From NCBI GenBank assembly GCA_023409435.1, contig JAEYHP010000109.1, positions 1-21,826 on the forward strand: a DNA stretch of 21,826 nt, given 5' to 3'. The notes under the pieces are model-generated. The model searched no databases. It was not told the DNA's origin and saw nothing but the letters and a program-made list of their open reading frames with translations. Position 1 is the stretch's first letter. The number at the start of each line of letters is the position of its first letter. Below, piece after piece: positions 1-6,774 of this stretch. The stretch comes from Bacillota bacterium (GTDB lineage Bacteria > Bacillota > Clostridia > Christensenellales > CAG-138). The position numbers were made by a program, and so were the translations under genes.

Positions 1-341
1 GGCATGGGGCCGTCGGCCGCGGAAACCACCAGGATCGCGCCGTCCATCTGTGCGGCGCCGGTGATCATGTTCTTAACATAGTCCGCGTGACCCGGGCAGT
101 CCACGTGCGCATAGTGGCGGGCAGCCGTCTGATACTCTACGTGCGCGGTGTTGATCGTGATGCCGCGCGCCTTCTCTTCGGGCGCCTTGTCGATTTCGTC
201 ATAACGCATTGCAGCCGCGTTGCCGGACTGCGCAAGCGCCATCGTGATGGCCGCCGTCAGGGTCGTCTTGCCGTGGTCAACGTGGCCGATGGTGCCGATG
301 TTTACGTGCGGTTTCGTACGCTCGAATTTTGCCTTTGCCAT
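1..341 (-). CDS. tuf: Elongation factor Tu, N-terminal part (runs off the left edge)
   Basis: EF-Tu is the GTPase that delivers aminoacyl-tRNA to the ribosomal A site in the cytoplasm. About 113 N-terminal residues are visible. The G1 P-loop GHVDHGKT is at residues 19-26, the switch I segment RGITINTAHVEY at about 59-70, and the G3 motif DCPGH at 81-85; these fit the translation-factor GTPase family and specifically EF-Tu. The ATG at 341 follows a strong AGGAGGA Shine-Dalgarno site. The frame is open to the window edge, so the gene is cut by the window rather than broken. A tRNA-Gly gene lies 122 bp upstream on the same strand and no terminator is seen between them, so the two are probably cotranscribed. 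The usual partner fusA is not seen upstream, so this tuf is not immediately preceded by the str operon. Confidence 0.97.
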   Translation of the reverse strand, partial: MAKAKFERTKPHVNIGTIGHVDHGKTTLTAAITMALAQSGNAAAMRYDEIDKAPEEKARGITINTAHVEYQTAARHYAHVDCPGHADYVKNMITGAAQMDGAILVVSAADGPM

Positions 342-463
342 TACAAATATTCCTCCTCTTTTGTTGTGCCGCACATGCGCGCAATTTGTCGCGCTGTGCC
401 TAGACTTTACCCGCCGCGAAATATTTGTAACGGCGCCGGGCTTCTTTCAAAAGCTATCCTTGC

Positions 464-537
464 TGGAGCGGGTGATGGGAATCGAACCCACGTGACCAGC
501 TTGGGAAGCTGGAGCTCTGCCATTGAGCTACACCCGC
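464..537 (-). tRNA. tRNA-Gly, anticodon CCC
   Basis: The minus strand folds into a full cloverleaf. The acceptor stem is GCGGGTG/CACCCGC, the D arm is GCTC/GAGC, the anticodon stem is CCAGC/GCTGG with loop TTCCCAA (anticodon CCC, reading GGG), and the T loop is TTCGATT. The discriminator base is T and the CCA tail is encoded in the DNA. The gene sits between a strong promoter and tuf, so it is likely processed from a tRNA-tuf transcript. Confidence 0.96.
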
Positions 538-556
538 GCATGAGGATAGCGTTATT

Positions 557-585
557 ATTTTAATCTGCGGGTACCCATTTGTCAA
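557..585 (-). promoter_or_regulatory. Sigma-A type promoter for tRNA-Gly and probably tuf
   Basis: On the minus strand a perfect -35 TTGACA (580-585) is separated by 17 bp from a -10 TAAAAT (557-562). Transcription would start about 12 bp before the mature tRNA-Gly. This is the best consensus promoter in the window, in keeping with a stable RNA and EF-Tu. Confidence 0.8.
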
Positions 586-854
586 GCCATTATGCGGCTT
601 TCTGGGCACGAAACGCATTGGAAGAAAACAAAGCGCGAAAGCGCGTTTTAAGCGGTGTCTTTCCTTGTCGAAAAGTGGCGCGCCGCGATATTGCGGTTTC
701 AACGCGGTCATAAGGTCGCTTAGCGATTCTTCGGGTTTGCGTTATAGGCAAGCCAAAGCGGGCGTATACTAAAAACAGGCGCCGGCCTGCAGGCTCTTTG
801 TTACGCGCACGCCGCTTGATTACAAAGCGCGTACGTTGCAGGCGGGCGCCGTCG
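586..854. other. Intergenic stretch without a recognised gene
   Basis: Between the tRNA-Gly promoter and the terminator at 855-897 there is no reading frame with a ribosome binding site and no RNA family I recognise. A 130-codon minus-strand frame crosses it, but it runs into the neighbouring gene and through the terminator, and looks spurious. A few short GC-rich inverted repeats exist, for example GCGC-GAAA-GCGC near 640, but nothing well supported. Confidence 0.5.
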
Positions 855-897
855 AAAAAATCAAGCCGCTGGTCTTTCGGACTGCCAGCGGTTTTTT
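855..897 (-). terminator. Bidirectional intrinsic terminator
   Basis: The stem CCGCTGG (866-872) pairs with CCAGCGG (885-891) and is flanked by AAAAAA on the left and TTTTTT on the right, so either strand ends in a U-tract. It lies about 30 bp after the stop codon of the minus-strand gene at 927-1676, which it most likely serves. Confidence 0.8.
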
Positions 898-926
898 CTT
901 TATGCTTTGTGAAGTCGGCTGTGACG

Positions 927-1676
927 CTATTTGGGTTCGGATCTCGTGGTGCTGTAGGTTTCGGTGGTTGTGCCCGCTTCACCCTGGCGGGTTATGACAA
1001 AGGAAGAAACCGTTACGTCCTCCCGCTCAGAGTATGTCGTAACGGCGGTGCATTCCGTTTTTACCATGACGTCCGCGCTCAATTCCATTGTGATGGAATG
1101 TTCCGCCAGGACGTTGTCCATCCGGCTGTAAGAGGAGGACGTGTAGACCATCCCTTCAGAATTGGAAAACGTCACGCCACAGTCGGAATAAGCGGGGTCG
1201 TCCGTGGTCCCCAAAAAGTCAAAAAAAGCCTCGGAGAGCTCCTCGCTCCCCGGGACTTTTGAGTCGTTGCCTATGGTGAGCGTGTTTGTTTGAAGCGCAG
1301 ACAGCGTTTCGTGCGCAATGCGCACGTTCTCCTCCTCTTGCAAGAACGCCGTTCCCGCCTGATATAGGGTTTTCGCTGCGGCAGCGGTACCGGTCTCGGC
1401 GGCGGTGGGCTGCGCCCCGGGCCCTATGGGGATCGTTTCCCGCTCTACGGGCTTGTATTCTTCGGTAATCACCGAGTCCTCTTCTATGGTGACGATCTCA
1501 TCGTCCGCCGGCGCGGGTACAGCTTTAGATACATTTTCCGCCTGCGGGCCCGCCAATGCGGTTTGTACGCCTTGCGCGGCGGCATTATTGAAAATACCTT
1601 TAGTGGCGAACAGGGCGATGCCGAACAGCAAAACAATCCCGCCAAACAGGGAGATCAATTTGGTGAATTGCTTCAT
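927..1676 (-). CDS. Hypothetical membrane-anchored extracytoplasmic protein
   Basis: This is a 249-residue protein I do not recognise. Residues 1-6 are polar and residues 7-25 form one hydrophobic segment without a lipobox cysteine, so it is either an N-terminal anchor or an uncleaved signal. An Ala/Pro/Glu-rich linker (about 30-105) follows. The Ser/Thr/Glu-rich C-terminal part (about 106-249) has only two cysteines and ends in several TTT/TYST stretches. The composition suggests the bulk lies outside the membrane. The ATG at 1676 has only a weak upstream purine run (GAGGCGA). A terminator follows, and a possible extended -10 element (TGCTATGCT on the minus strand, 1711-1719) precedes it, suggesting a single-gene unit. 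No function can be assigned. Confidence 0.75.
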   Translation of the reverse strand: MKQFTKLISLFGGIVLLFGIALFATKGIFNNAAAQGVQTALAGPQAENVSKAVPAPADDEIVTIEEDSVITEEYKPVERETIPIGPGAQPTAAETGTAAAAKTLYQAGTAFLQEEENVRIAHETLSALQTNTLTIGNDSKVPGSEELSEAFFDFLGTTDDPAYSDCGVTFSNSEGMVYTSSSYSRMDNVLAEHSITMELSADVMVKTECTAVTTYSEREDVTVSSFVITRQGEAGTTTETYSTTRSEPK

Positions 1677-1803
1677 TGCGCGTCGCCTCGCTTACCTTTC
1701 GTTTGTACTCAGCATAGCACCGCACTGCTTCAATTCATCCTCAGACCGGTCCCATCTCAGCCTCATTTTCAATATTTTTTATCGCTAGATAAGTATTTCC
1801 AGA

Positions 1804-2913
1804 TTATTTGGCGGAGGCGTATGCCTGAATCTCGCGAAGCCGCTCGATAATGGGCAGATGCTGTGTGCATAGCCCCTCGCACTGTCCGCACGCGATGCAG
1901 TCAGCCGCTGTGTCCGGCTTAAGCGCCCAGTGGTTCTGCAAACGGGAGGTTGGGTTCCGGCTGATCAGGATTTTCTGGTTGTACGCGTCCATGAACTTGG
2001 GGATGGGGATGTTAACCGGGCAGCTGTCGCAGTAGCCGCAGCCCGTACACAGCGCATTTTCGCCGCCGCCGGACGCGGGCAGCAGCGCGGTCTGCACATC
2101 GGCAGGGCGTTCTTCGAGCCCTTCCGCCGCGAAAATCGCCTCGTTCACCTGCTGCTTGGTACTGATCCCGTTAAGGGTTACGGAAACCTCCCGGTGCCCC
2201 GCCACAAAACGCAAAGCTCCCTGCGCAGCGTTATACGGCGTACCCTCGGTGAGGTGGGAAAACAGCTGCGGGCTTGCCGGGATCACGCCGCCGCCCAGCG
2301 GGTTCATGACCACCACGCCCGTGTTGTGTGCATGCGCAGCCGTAAGTCCACTCATGCGGTAGCGGTAATTGAGCGCGTTGTAGCCGATCAGCATGCCTTC
2401 AAACAGGCCTTCGCCGATCACCTGCGCCAAATCGTTCCCCGGCATATGGGAGGAGAATACGATATGGCGGATCATGCCCTGCTCCTTGGCTTTCAGAAAA
2501 TACCCATAAAGCGCGTCGCACTGTTTCCGGTATTGCGTGAGGGAGAGCATACACCACAGATGGTAGAAATCGATCGTATCCAACCGCAGCCGCTTCAGGC
2601 TCGTTTCCAACCTTCTGAAAAAGCCCGCTTCCGTCGCCGGGTTGTCGATCTGGTAAAAGTTCGTCTTGGTGCTGATAAAATAGCTGTCCCTGGGAAGCGT
2701 GCTTAACGCCAGCCCCATGATGGTTTCGCTTTTGTCGTCGCAATAGCCGGGCGCGGTATCGAAATAATTAATTCCCTTTTTGTGCGCATAGCGGACGACC
2801 TCGGCGCACGCTTCCAGGTTGTTATTTTTCACATCTTCATCCAAAAAACGCATGCCGCCAAAGCCTATGGCGGACACGCGGCATCCGGTCGCTCCGTATT
2901 CCTTGTAATACAT
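1804..2913 (-). CDS. Aldo/keto reductase with C-terminal 4Fe-4S ferredoxin-like domain
   Basis: This 369-residue protein belongs to the aldo/keto reductase superfamily, which reduces carbonyls with NAD(P)H on a TIM barrel. The catalytic tetrad is visible: D52 and Y57 in FDTAPGY, K83 in STKTNF, and H118 in FYHLW. The C-terminal region carries two cysteine clusters: C289, C292, C295 and C298 (CTGCGYCDSCP), and C339, C342, C345 and C349 (CIACGQCEGLC). These match the iron-sulfur tail common in AKR homologs from anaerobes. The ATG at 2913 follows an AGGAGG site at good spacing. The substrate is unknown. The divergent neighbour is a flavin reductase, so a redox pair is conceivable, but no direct link is visible. 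Confidence 0.92.
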   Translation of the reverse strand: MYYKEYGATGCRVSAIGFGGMRFLDEDVKNNNLEACAEVVRYAHKKGINYFDTAPGYCDDKSETIMGLALSTLPRDSYFISTKTNFYQIDNPATEAGFFRRLETSLKRLRLDTIDFYHLWCMLSLTQYRKQCDALYGYFLKAKEQGMIRHIVFSSHMPGNDLAQVIGEGLFEGMLIGYNALNYRYRMSGLTAAHAHNTGVVVMNPLGGGVIPASPQLFSHLTEGTPYNAAQGALRFVAGHREVSVTLNGISTKQQVNEAIFAAEGLEERPADVQTALLPASGGGENALCTGCGYCDSCPVNIPIPKFMDAYNQKILISRNPTSRLQNHWALKPDTAADCIACGQCEGLCTQHLPIIERLREIQAYASAK

Positions 2914-2930
2914 GTTGCCTCCTGCAGCGT

Positions 2931-2958
2931 TTGCTTTTTAATGGGTATGGGTTATAAT
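2931..2958 (+). promoter_or_regulatory. Probable promoter of the flavin reductase gene
   Basis: A perfect -10 TATAAT (2953-2958) follows a weak -35 TTGCTT (2931-2936) with 16-bp spacing. The -10 core is nearly palindromic (TTATAATAA), and its complement gives TATTAT, which could serve the divergent aldo/keto reductase. The two promoters may overlap. Confidence 0.55.
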
Positions 2959-3040
2959 AAGTCTAGCATACGCCTGCGCATAAGAAAAGGCTTATGGCAG
3001 GCACATGGCGGCGGAAGTAACGCCGCGGGGGGAGGACAAA

Positions 3041-3562
3041 TTGGATCCTGTTGTACTGTTCAAGCTTTCTTACGGATTGTATGTGATCGGCGTAATGGAT
3101 GGCGATACGCCGCAGGGATGCATCGCGAATACGGTGTTCCAGGTCACGGCGGAAGGCATGATCGCCGTGAGCATGAGCAAGAACAACCATACGCACAAGC
3201 TGATGCGGGATACGGGCCGGTTTTCCGTTTCTATACTCACGGAAGCCACGCCGCCTAAGACCATCGGCAGGTTCGGATATTCTTCCGGCGCGAACGTCAA
3301 TAAGTTTGACGGCTTGGAGTATACCCTCTATGATGGGCTCCCCATGCTCAAGGCGGAATGCGCGGGATACCTGTTCTGTGACATCGTGGGCAGCCACGAT
3401 GTGGAAACGCACACCGTGTTCTTTGCCAATGTATACGACGGCTGCATGGATGAAGGGTGCGCGGAAAAAGGGCTGCCCGTCATGACGTACGACTATTACC
3501 ATAAAGTCGTCAAGGGGAAAGCGCCCAAGAACGCGCCGACCTATCAGGCGGCGGCAAAATAA
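3041..3562 (+). CDS. Flavin reductase-like (FMN-binding split-barrel) protein
   Basis: This is a 173-residue protein of the flavin reductase domain family, which binds FMN and reduces it with NAD(P)H or uses it as a cofactor. The N-terminal pattern KLSYGLYVIGVMDGD and the following CIANTVFQVT with VSMSKNNHTHK match the FMN-binding core. The length fits a stand-alone flavin domain without a rubredoxin tail. I place the start at the TTG at 3041 because GGGGGAGG lies 7 bp before it. An ATG at 3005 is in frame but has no ribosome binding site and would add 12 uncharacteristic residues. Its own promoter is upstream and a long-loop terminator follows. The physiological substrate is unknown. Confidence 0.88.
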   Translation: MDPVVLFKLSYGLYVIGVMDGDTPQGCIANTVFQVTAEGMIAVSMSKNNHTHKLMRDTGRFSVSILTEATPPKTIGRFGYSSGANVNKFDGLEYTLYDGLPMLKAECAGYLFCDIVGSHDVETHTVFFANVYDGCMDEGCAEKGLPVMTYDYYHKVVKGKAPKNAPTYQAAAK

Positions 3563-3617
3563 ATTTGCTGGTAAAGTCACAGGGCTCCTGCGGTCTGCTC
3601 ATCTAGCAAATCTTTTT
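3563..3617 (+). terminator. Probable intrinsic terminator after the flavin reductase gene
   Basis: ATTTGCT (3563-3569) pairs with AGCAAAT (3605-3611), followed by CTTTTT. The loop is long (35 nt) but contains an inner CAGG/CCTG pairing. It begins at the stop codon. Confidence 0.55.
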
Positions 3618-3625
3618 CCAGGGAT

Positions 3626-3925
3626 GGGTTCTTAGGGGCTTTCCGAAGGAAAGCGGGTTCGATGGCCTTCGGCGGGATACGCCTCGGCACTAGGCCTGCG
3701 GGCCGTCGCCGTAGGGCAGAAACCGATCCTGCGAATCGGTTTCAGAACCCCGGGTTCCTCTTCCTGTGGCCCTAAGCGGGAGTTTGGGAGCCAAGCTGAG
3801 CGCCGCCAGTGGCGGAGAAAGCGAAGCGAAAGCTCAGTGCGCAAGGGAGTGCAAGCCCGTTAAGGATTGCACGACCATTGCAAACCGTGGGTCCGTCAGG
3901 CAGAGCCCTCAACGTAACCCCCTTT
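3626..3925 (+). repeat. Structured interspersed repeat, copy 1 (long form)
   Basis: This intergenic element shares four ordered blocks with an inverted copy at 19598-19747. Block A (3626-3661) is identical over 36 nt. Block B (3712-3755) matches at 41 of 44 positions. Block C (about 3768-3788) and block D (about 3899-3916) are also recognisable. It folds well: an outer helix CTTAGGG/CCCTAAG (3631-3637 with 3770-3776), a hairpin GCTTTCC-GAA-GGAAAGC (3638-3654), and a helix GGGTTC/GAACCC (3655-3660 with 3745-3750) enclosing a 9-bp hairpin GAAACCGAT/ATCGGTTTC (3719-3743). Copy 1 carries two extra segments absent from copy 2, 3662-3711 and about 3789-3898. The second is itself structured (CTGAGC/GCTCAG, GTGCA/TGCAC). 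It codes for nothing plausible. I do not recognise the family; a REP- or MITE-like element or a structured RNA are the options. Confidence 0.75.
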
Positions 3926-3959
3926 GTTAGCAGTTCGCAGGGCTTTCTGCGGTAATATA

Positions 3960-4189
3960 AGGCGTTGACAAGAGCAATGGCATTGCTTCCTTTTTCAGAG
4001 AGCCGGTGGCGGGTGAAAACCGGTAAGGTACAATGTCTGTCCACTTTTTGAGCCGTTGGCGTCAAATGCCAAAGGGTATGCCCTTTATCGCATAATCGAG
4101 TGGCCGGATAAAGTTCCGGCAATTTGGGTGGCAACGCGGAAAATTTTCGTCCCAATCCTTTGTTTTGCATTGGATCGGGGCGCTTTTTT
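3960..4189 (+). promoter_or_regulatory. T-box riboswitch leader of serS
   Basis: The conserved T-box sequence AATTTGGGTGGCAACGCGG lies at 4121-4139. It is followed by a terminator: CGTCCCAATCC (4148-4158) pairs with GGATCGGGGCG (4172-4182), then CTTTTTT. Upstream, AGAGAGCCGGTGG with GGGTGAAAACCGG (about 3997-4023) looks like the upper part of Stem I. In this known mechanism uncharged tRNA stabilises an antiterminator, so transcription into the synthetase gene rises on amino-acid starvation. Serine is inferred from the downstream gene. Candidate serine specifier codons TCT or TCC occur at about 4033-4039, but I could not fix the specifier loop. A poor promoter (-10 TAATAT at 3953-3958) may precede it. 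The 5' boundary is approximate. Confidence 0.9.
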
Positions 4190-4220
4190 ATGAAAAACGA
4201 GCAGTAAAAGGAGAAGACAA

Positions 4221-5501
4221 ATGCTTGATATCAAGTTCGTGCGGACAAGCCCGGAAACCGTCCGGGAAAACATCAAAAAGAAGTTTCAGGACCACAAGCT
4301 CCCCCTGTTGGATGAGGTGCTGGAGCTGGACCGGGAATACCGGGACGTCAAAGTACGGTGTGACAGCTTGCGCAACCAGCGCAACGTATTGAGCAAGCAG
4401 ATAGGCTCGCTTATGGCCAAGGGCGAACGGCAGGAGGCCGAACGCGTCAAGGCCGACGTTTCCGCAATCGGCCAGGAGTTGACGGACCTGGGCGTGCGGG
4501 AAGGGGAACTTGAGTTGGCTATCCGAGAGCGGATGCTTACGCTGCCCAACATCATCGACCCGACCGTGCCCATAGGGAAAGACGACAGCGAAAACGTGGA
4601 ATTGGAGCGCTTTGGCGAGCCGAAAGTCCCGGATTTTGAAATCCCTTACCATATCGATATTATGGAGCGCCTGAACGGCGTGGATCTCGACAGCGCGAGA
4701 AAGACCAGCGGCAACGGCTTTTATTACTTCAAGGGCGATATCGCGCGGCTGCATTCCGCCATACTGACCTATGCGCGGGATTTCATGATTGAGAAAGGCT
4801 TTACTTACTGCATCCCGCCCTTTATGATCCGCAGCAATGTGGTGACGGGCGTAATGAGCTTTTCCGAAATGGAAAACATGATGTACAAAATCGAAGGCGA
4901 AGACCTTTATTTGATCGGAACCAGCGAGCATTCCATGATCGGCAAGTTCATCGATACCACGCTTGAAGAAGCCGAGCTTCCGCAGACGCTCACCAGCTAT
5001 TCTCCCTGCTTCCGCAAGGAGGTCGGCGCCCACGGCATCGAGGAGCGCGGCGTCTACCGCATCCACCAGTTTGAAAAACAGGAGATGGTCGTCATCTGCA
5101 AGCCGCAGGACAGCGCTACATGGTTCGAAAAAATGTATGAATATACGGTCGAATTTTTCCGTATGCTGGATATCCCCGTGCGCACGCTGGAATGCTGCTC
5201 CGGCGACCTTGCGGACCTCAAGGTAAAAAGTGTGGACGTGGAAGCCTGGTCCCCCCGCCAGAAAAAGTATTTCGAGGTGGGCAGCTGCTCCAACCTTGGC
5301 GACGCGCAGGCTCGGCGCCTGGGCATCCGCGTCAAGAACAAGGAGGAAGGCAACTACTTCGCGCATACGCTCAACAACACCGTCGTCGCCCCGCCTCGCA
5401 TGCTGATCGCGTTTCTCGAAAACAATTTGAATGAAGACGGCACGGTAAGCATCCCCACTCCGCTTCGGATGTATATGGGCGGGAAAACGGTAATTTCTTA
5501 A
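4221..5501 (+). CDS. serS: Seryl-tRNA synthetase, divergent paralog (T-box controlled)
   Basis: This is a 426-residue class II synthetase that charges tRNA-Ser with serine. Residues 1-100 form the tRNA-binding coiled-coil arm, and the catalytic core follows. Motif 2 is SPCFRKEVGAHGIEERGVYR with HQFEKQE after it, and motif 3 is HTLNNTVVAPPRMLIAFLEN. These differ from the usual bacterial forms (for example HTLNGSGVAVGR in the second copy of this window). Together with GTSEHS in place of the bacterial TAEVP, they resemble the archaeal/eukaryotic branch of SerRS. The ATG at 4221 has an AAGGAG site and follows the T-box terminator by about 30 bp. It is followed by an intrinsic terminator, so it is a single-gene unit. 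It may be an inducible or inhibitor-insensitive isoenzyme; that is inference. Confidence 0.95.
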   Translation: MLDIKFVRTSPETVRENIKKKFQDHKLPLLDEVLELDREYRDVKVRCDSLRNQRNVLSKQIGSLMAKGERQEAERVKADVSAIGQELTDLGVREGELELAIRERMLTLPNIIDPTVPIGKDDSENVELERFGEPKVPDFEIPYHIDIMERLNGVDLDSARKTSGNGFYYFKGDIARLHSAILTYARDFMIEKGFTYCIPPFMIRSNVVTGVMSFSEMENMMYKIEGEDLYLIGTSEHSMIGKFIDTTLEEAELPQTLTSYSPCFRKEVGAHGIEERGVYRIHQFEKQEMVVICKPQDSATWFEKMYEYTVEFFRMLDIPVRTLECCSGDLADLKVKSVDVEAWSPRQKKYFEVGSCSNLGDAQARRLGIRVKNKEEGNYFAHTLNNTVVAPPRMLIAFLENNLNEDGTVSIPTPLRMYMGGKTVIS

Positions 5502-5516
5502 AAACAGGGAACAAAG

Positions 5517-5542
5517 CAAAGGCGGGCACAAGCCCGCCTTTG
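5517..5542 (+). terminator. Intrinsic terminator after serS
   Basis: An 11-bp perfect stem CAAAGGCGGGC/GCCCGCCTTTG with an ACAA loop starts 15 bp after the stop codon. The downstream U-tract is weak, interrupted by GGTATATATACGG before a run of T. Confidence 0.7.
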
Positions 5543-5607
5543 GTATATATACGGTTTTTTTCAGGAGCTTGATCATGCAACAACATGGATATTAAGAAGA
5601 AGGTGGG

Positions 5608-5635
5608 TTGAAAGATTATGATTTCATGGTAGGAT
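5608..5635 (+). promoter_or_regulatory. Possible promoter of the small membrane protein gene
   Basis: TTGAAA (5608-5613) and TAGGAT (5630-5635) are separated by 16 bp, about 60 bp before the chosen GTG start. The local AT richness makes chance matches more likely, so this is tentative. Confidence 0.35.
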
Positions 5636-5698
5636 AAGGAATATCGCTTTCGCCATAGTTTGAGATTGTTTAATAAGGTAATTCGGAAAGGATATGTA

Positions 5699-6136
5699 GT
5701 GAAAACCAGAACAGCTTTAATCATGATTTCTATTATGAATATTGTCGGAGGTATCATTTTTAATCTCCGTGGATTCATGAATGATTATTGGCCGGTCACT
5801 TTTAAAAATGTGATTGTTACACTGATATATGTTGCTGTTTGGATAATCATTTTTAGAACTGCCATAAAAAACGAATATTTTGGAGTGATAAAGGTGTATT
5901 CCGTGTTCTGGCGCATAACATGTATTCTTGCGCTTGTTACCATTATGATTAAGGTTACAGGTATAAATGCCGATGGGGCGACACTGTTTATAATTCCATT
6001 TTTAAGCCAATGGTACGGGATAAGGTATTTCATCGAAAATTCTGGGGTTGTTTCCGGCATGATAACAATCATATCATTGTTCATTTTAGCAAGTACTTAT
6101 CTCTTATCAAAACGCAAAAGAAATAAGCAGGTTTAG
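5699..6136 (+). CDS. Small hypothetical integral membrane protein, AT-rich gene
   Basis: This is a 145-residue protein I do not recognise. It contains about four hydrophobic segments: residues about 6-22 after KTRTAL, 35-55 (VIVTLIYVAVWIIIF), 68-86 and 113-135. It ends in a basic tail KRKRNKQV, which suggests a cytoplasmic C-terminus. I chose the GTG at 5699 because GGAAAGGA sits 7 bp upstream; an in-frame TTG at 5660 lacks such a site. Codon use is strongly AT-rich (many ATA, ATT, AAA, TTT), quite unlike the GC-rich neighbours, which suggests recent acquisition. It sits alone between two terminators. No catalytic motif is visible and no function is offered. Confidence 0.75.
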   Translation: MKTRTALIMISIMNIVGGIIFNLRGFMNDYWPVTFKNVIVTLIYVAVWIIIFRTAIKNEYFGVIKVYSVFWRITCILALVTIMIKVTGINADGATLFIIPFLSQWYGIRYFIENSGVVSGMITIISLFILASTYLLSKRKRNKQV

Positions 6137-6156
6137 AACGCCAGATACGAAAAAAG

Positions 6157-6178
6157 ACGGCGGGCATATGCCCGCCGT
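6157..6178 (-). terminator. Intrinsic terminator between convergent genes
   Basis: A 9-bp stem ACGGCGGGC/GCCCGCCGT with loop ATAT lies between the stop codons of the genes ending at 6136 (plus) and 6189 (minus). On the minus strand it is followed by TCTTTTTTC, so it mainly serves the isochorismatase gene. It may also end the plus-strand transcript. Confidence 0.8.
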
Positions 6179-6188
6179 TTCAGAGTGC

Positions 6189-6722
6189 TTAGCTTTCTAA
6201 AAGCCGTACCGCTTCCTCCAGCGCCACGACTTTGGCGTACCGGTTGTTCCAAATTTTAAAGTTGTAGTATTCGTACAGCTTTTCACCAGATAAATATTCA
6301 TTATCGAACGTGGTGTTCGTTCCTTCCGGAACGATAACACTGTACTCCAGGTCAAACGCGCTTCGCAGTGTGGCGTCGATGCAATACTCCGTCTGCATGC
6401 CTGTGAGAAGTATGGTATCCACCTGTTTGCTGTCGAGATAGCTTTTCAGATCGGTCTTATGGAACGCGCTGTTGTAACGCTTGTCTACAATGAATTCGCC
6501 TTCTTTGGGCGCGATGGCCCCGTATATCTGCCAGCCGTCCGTACCGTATTCAAATTCCGTGCCCGGCCCGTCGTCGTGGCGGACATAGACGACTTCTTTT
6601 CGATGACTCCTTGCGGTGTCAAGGAGCTTTTGGATGTTTTCTATAACGCGCCGCTCCTGAAACGGGTGCTCGCTGACCAGCGCGTTCTGCACGTCCACCA
6701 CCAATAAAACGATGTTCCCCAT
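6189..6722 (-). CDS. Isochorismatase-family cysteine hydrolase
   Basis: This is a 177-residue protein of the isochorismatase-like hydrolase superfamily. It shows the family's catalytic triad: D10 in LLVVDVQNAL, K81 in VDKRYNSAF, and C114 in GMQTEYCIDAT. The cysteine marks it as an amidase/nicotinamidase-type member rather than a true isochorismatase, but the substrate cannot be read from the sequence. Length and fold are complete. The ATG at 6722 is preceded by AGGGATGAGG. The GNAT gene ends 52 bp upstream on the same strand with no terminator between, so the two are probably cotranscribed. A terminator follows. Confidence 0.9.
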   Translation of the reverse strand: MGNIVLLVVDVQNALVSEHPFQERRVIENIQKLLDTARSHRKEVVYVRHDDGPGTEFEYGTDGWQIYGAIAPKEGEFIVDKRYNSAFHKTDLKSYLDSKQVDTILLTGMQTEYCIDATLRSAFDLEYSVIVPEGTNTTFDNEYLSGEKLYEYYNFKIWNNRYAKVVALEEAVRLLES

Positions 6723-6774
6723 ATCCTCATCCCTTTCATAAGAAAACTAAATTATTCATTCCTTAGAGGCATTG

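Noticed and set aside
590..982. Open frame of 130 codons on the minus strand
   Set aside because: It runs across the terminator at 855-897 and into the 3' end of the gene at 927-1676 in another frame, has a very basic composition and no ribosome binding site.
3626..3925. Copy 1 of the repeat as an insertion sequence or a protein-coding element
   Set aside because: No transposase frame, no terminal inverted repeats and no target-site duplication could be seen; the open frames are short and unlike proteins.
4188..5576. 462-codon open frame antisense to the first serS
   Set aside because: It is a long antisense frame from codon bias in a GC-rich gene; the plus strand encodes a clear SerRS with T-box and Shine-Dalgarno site.
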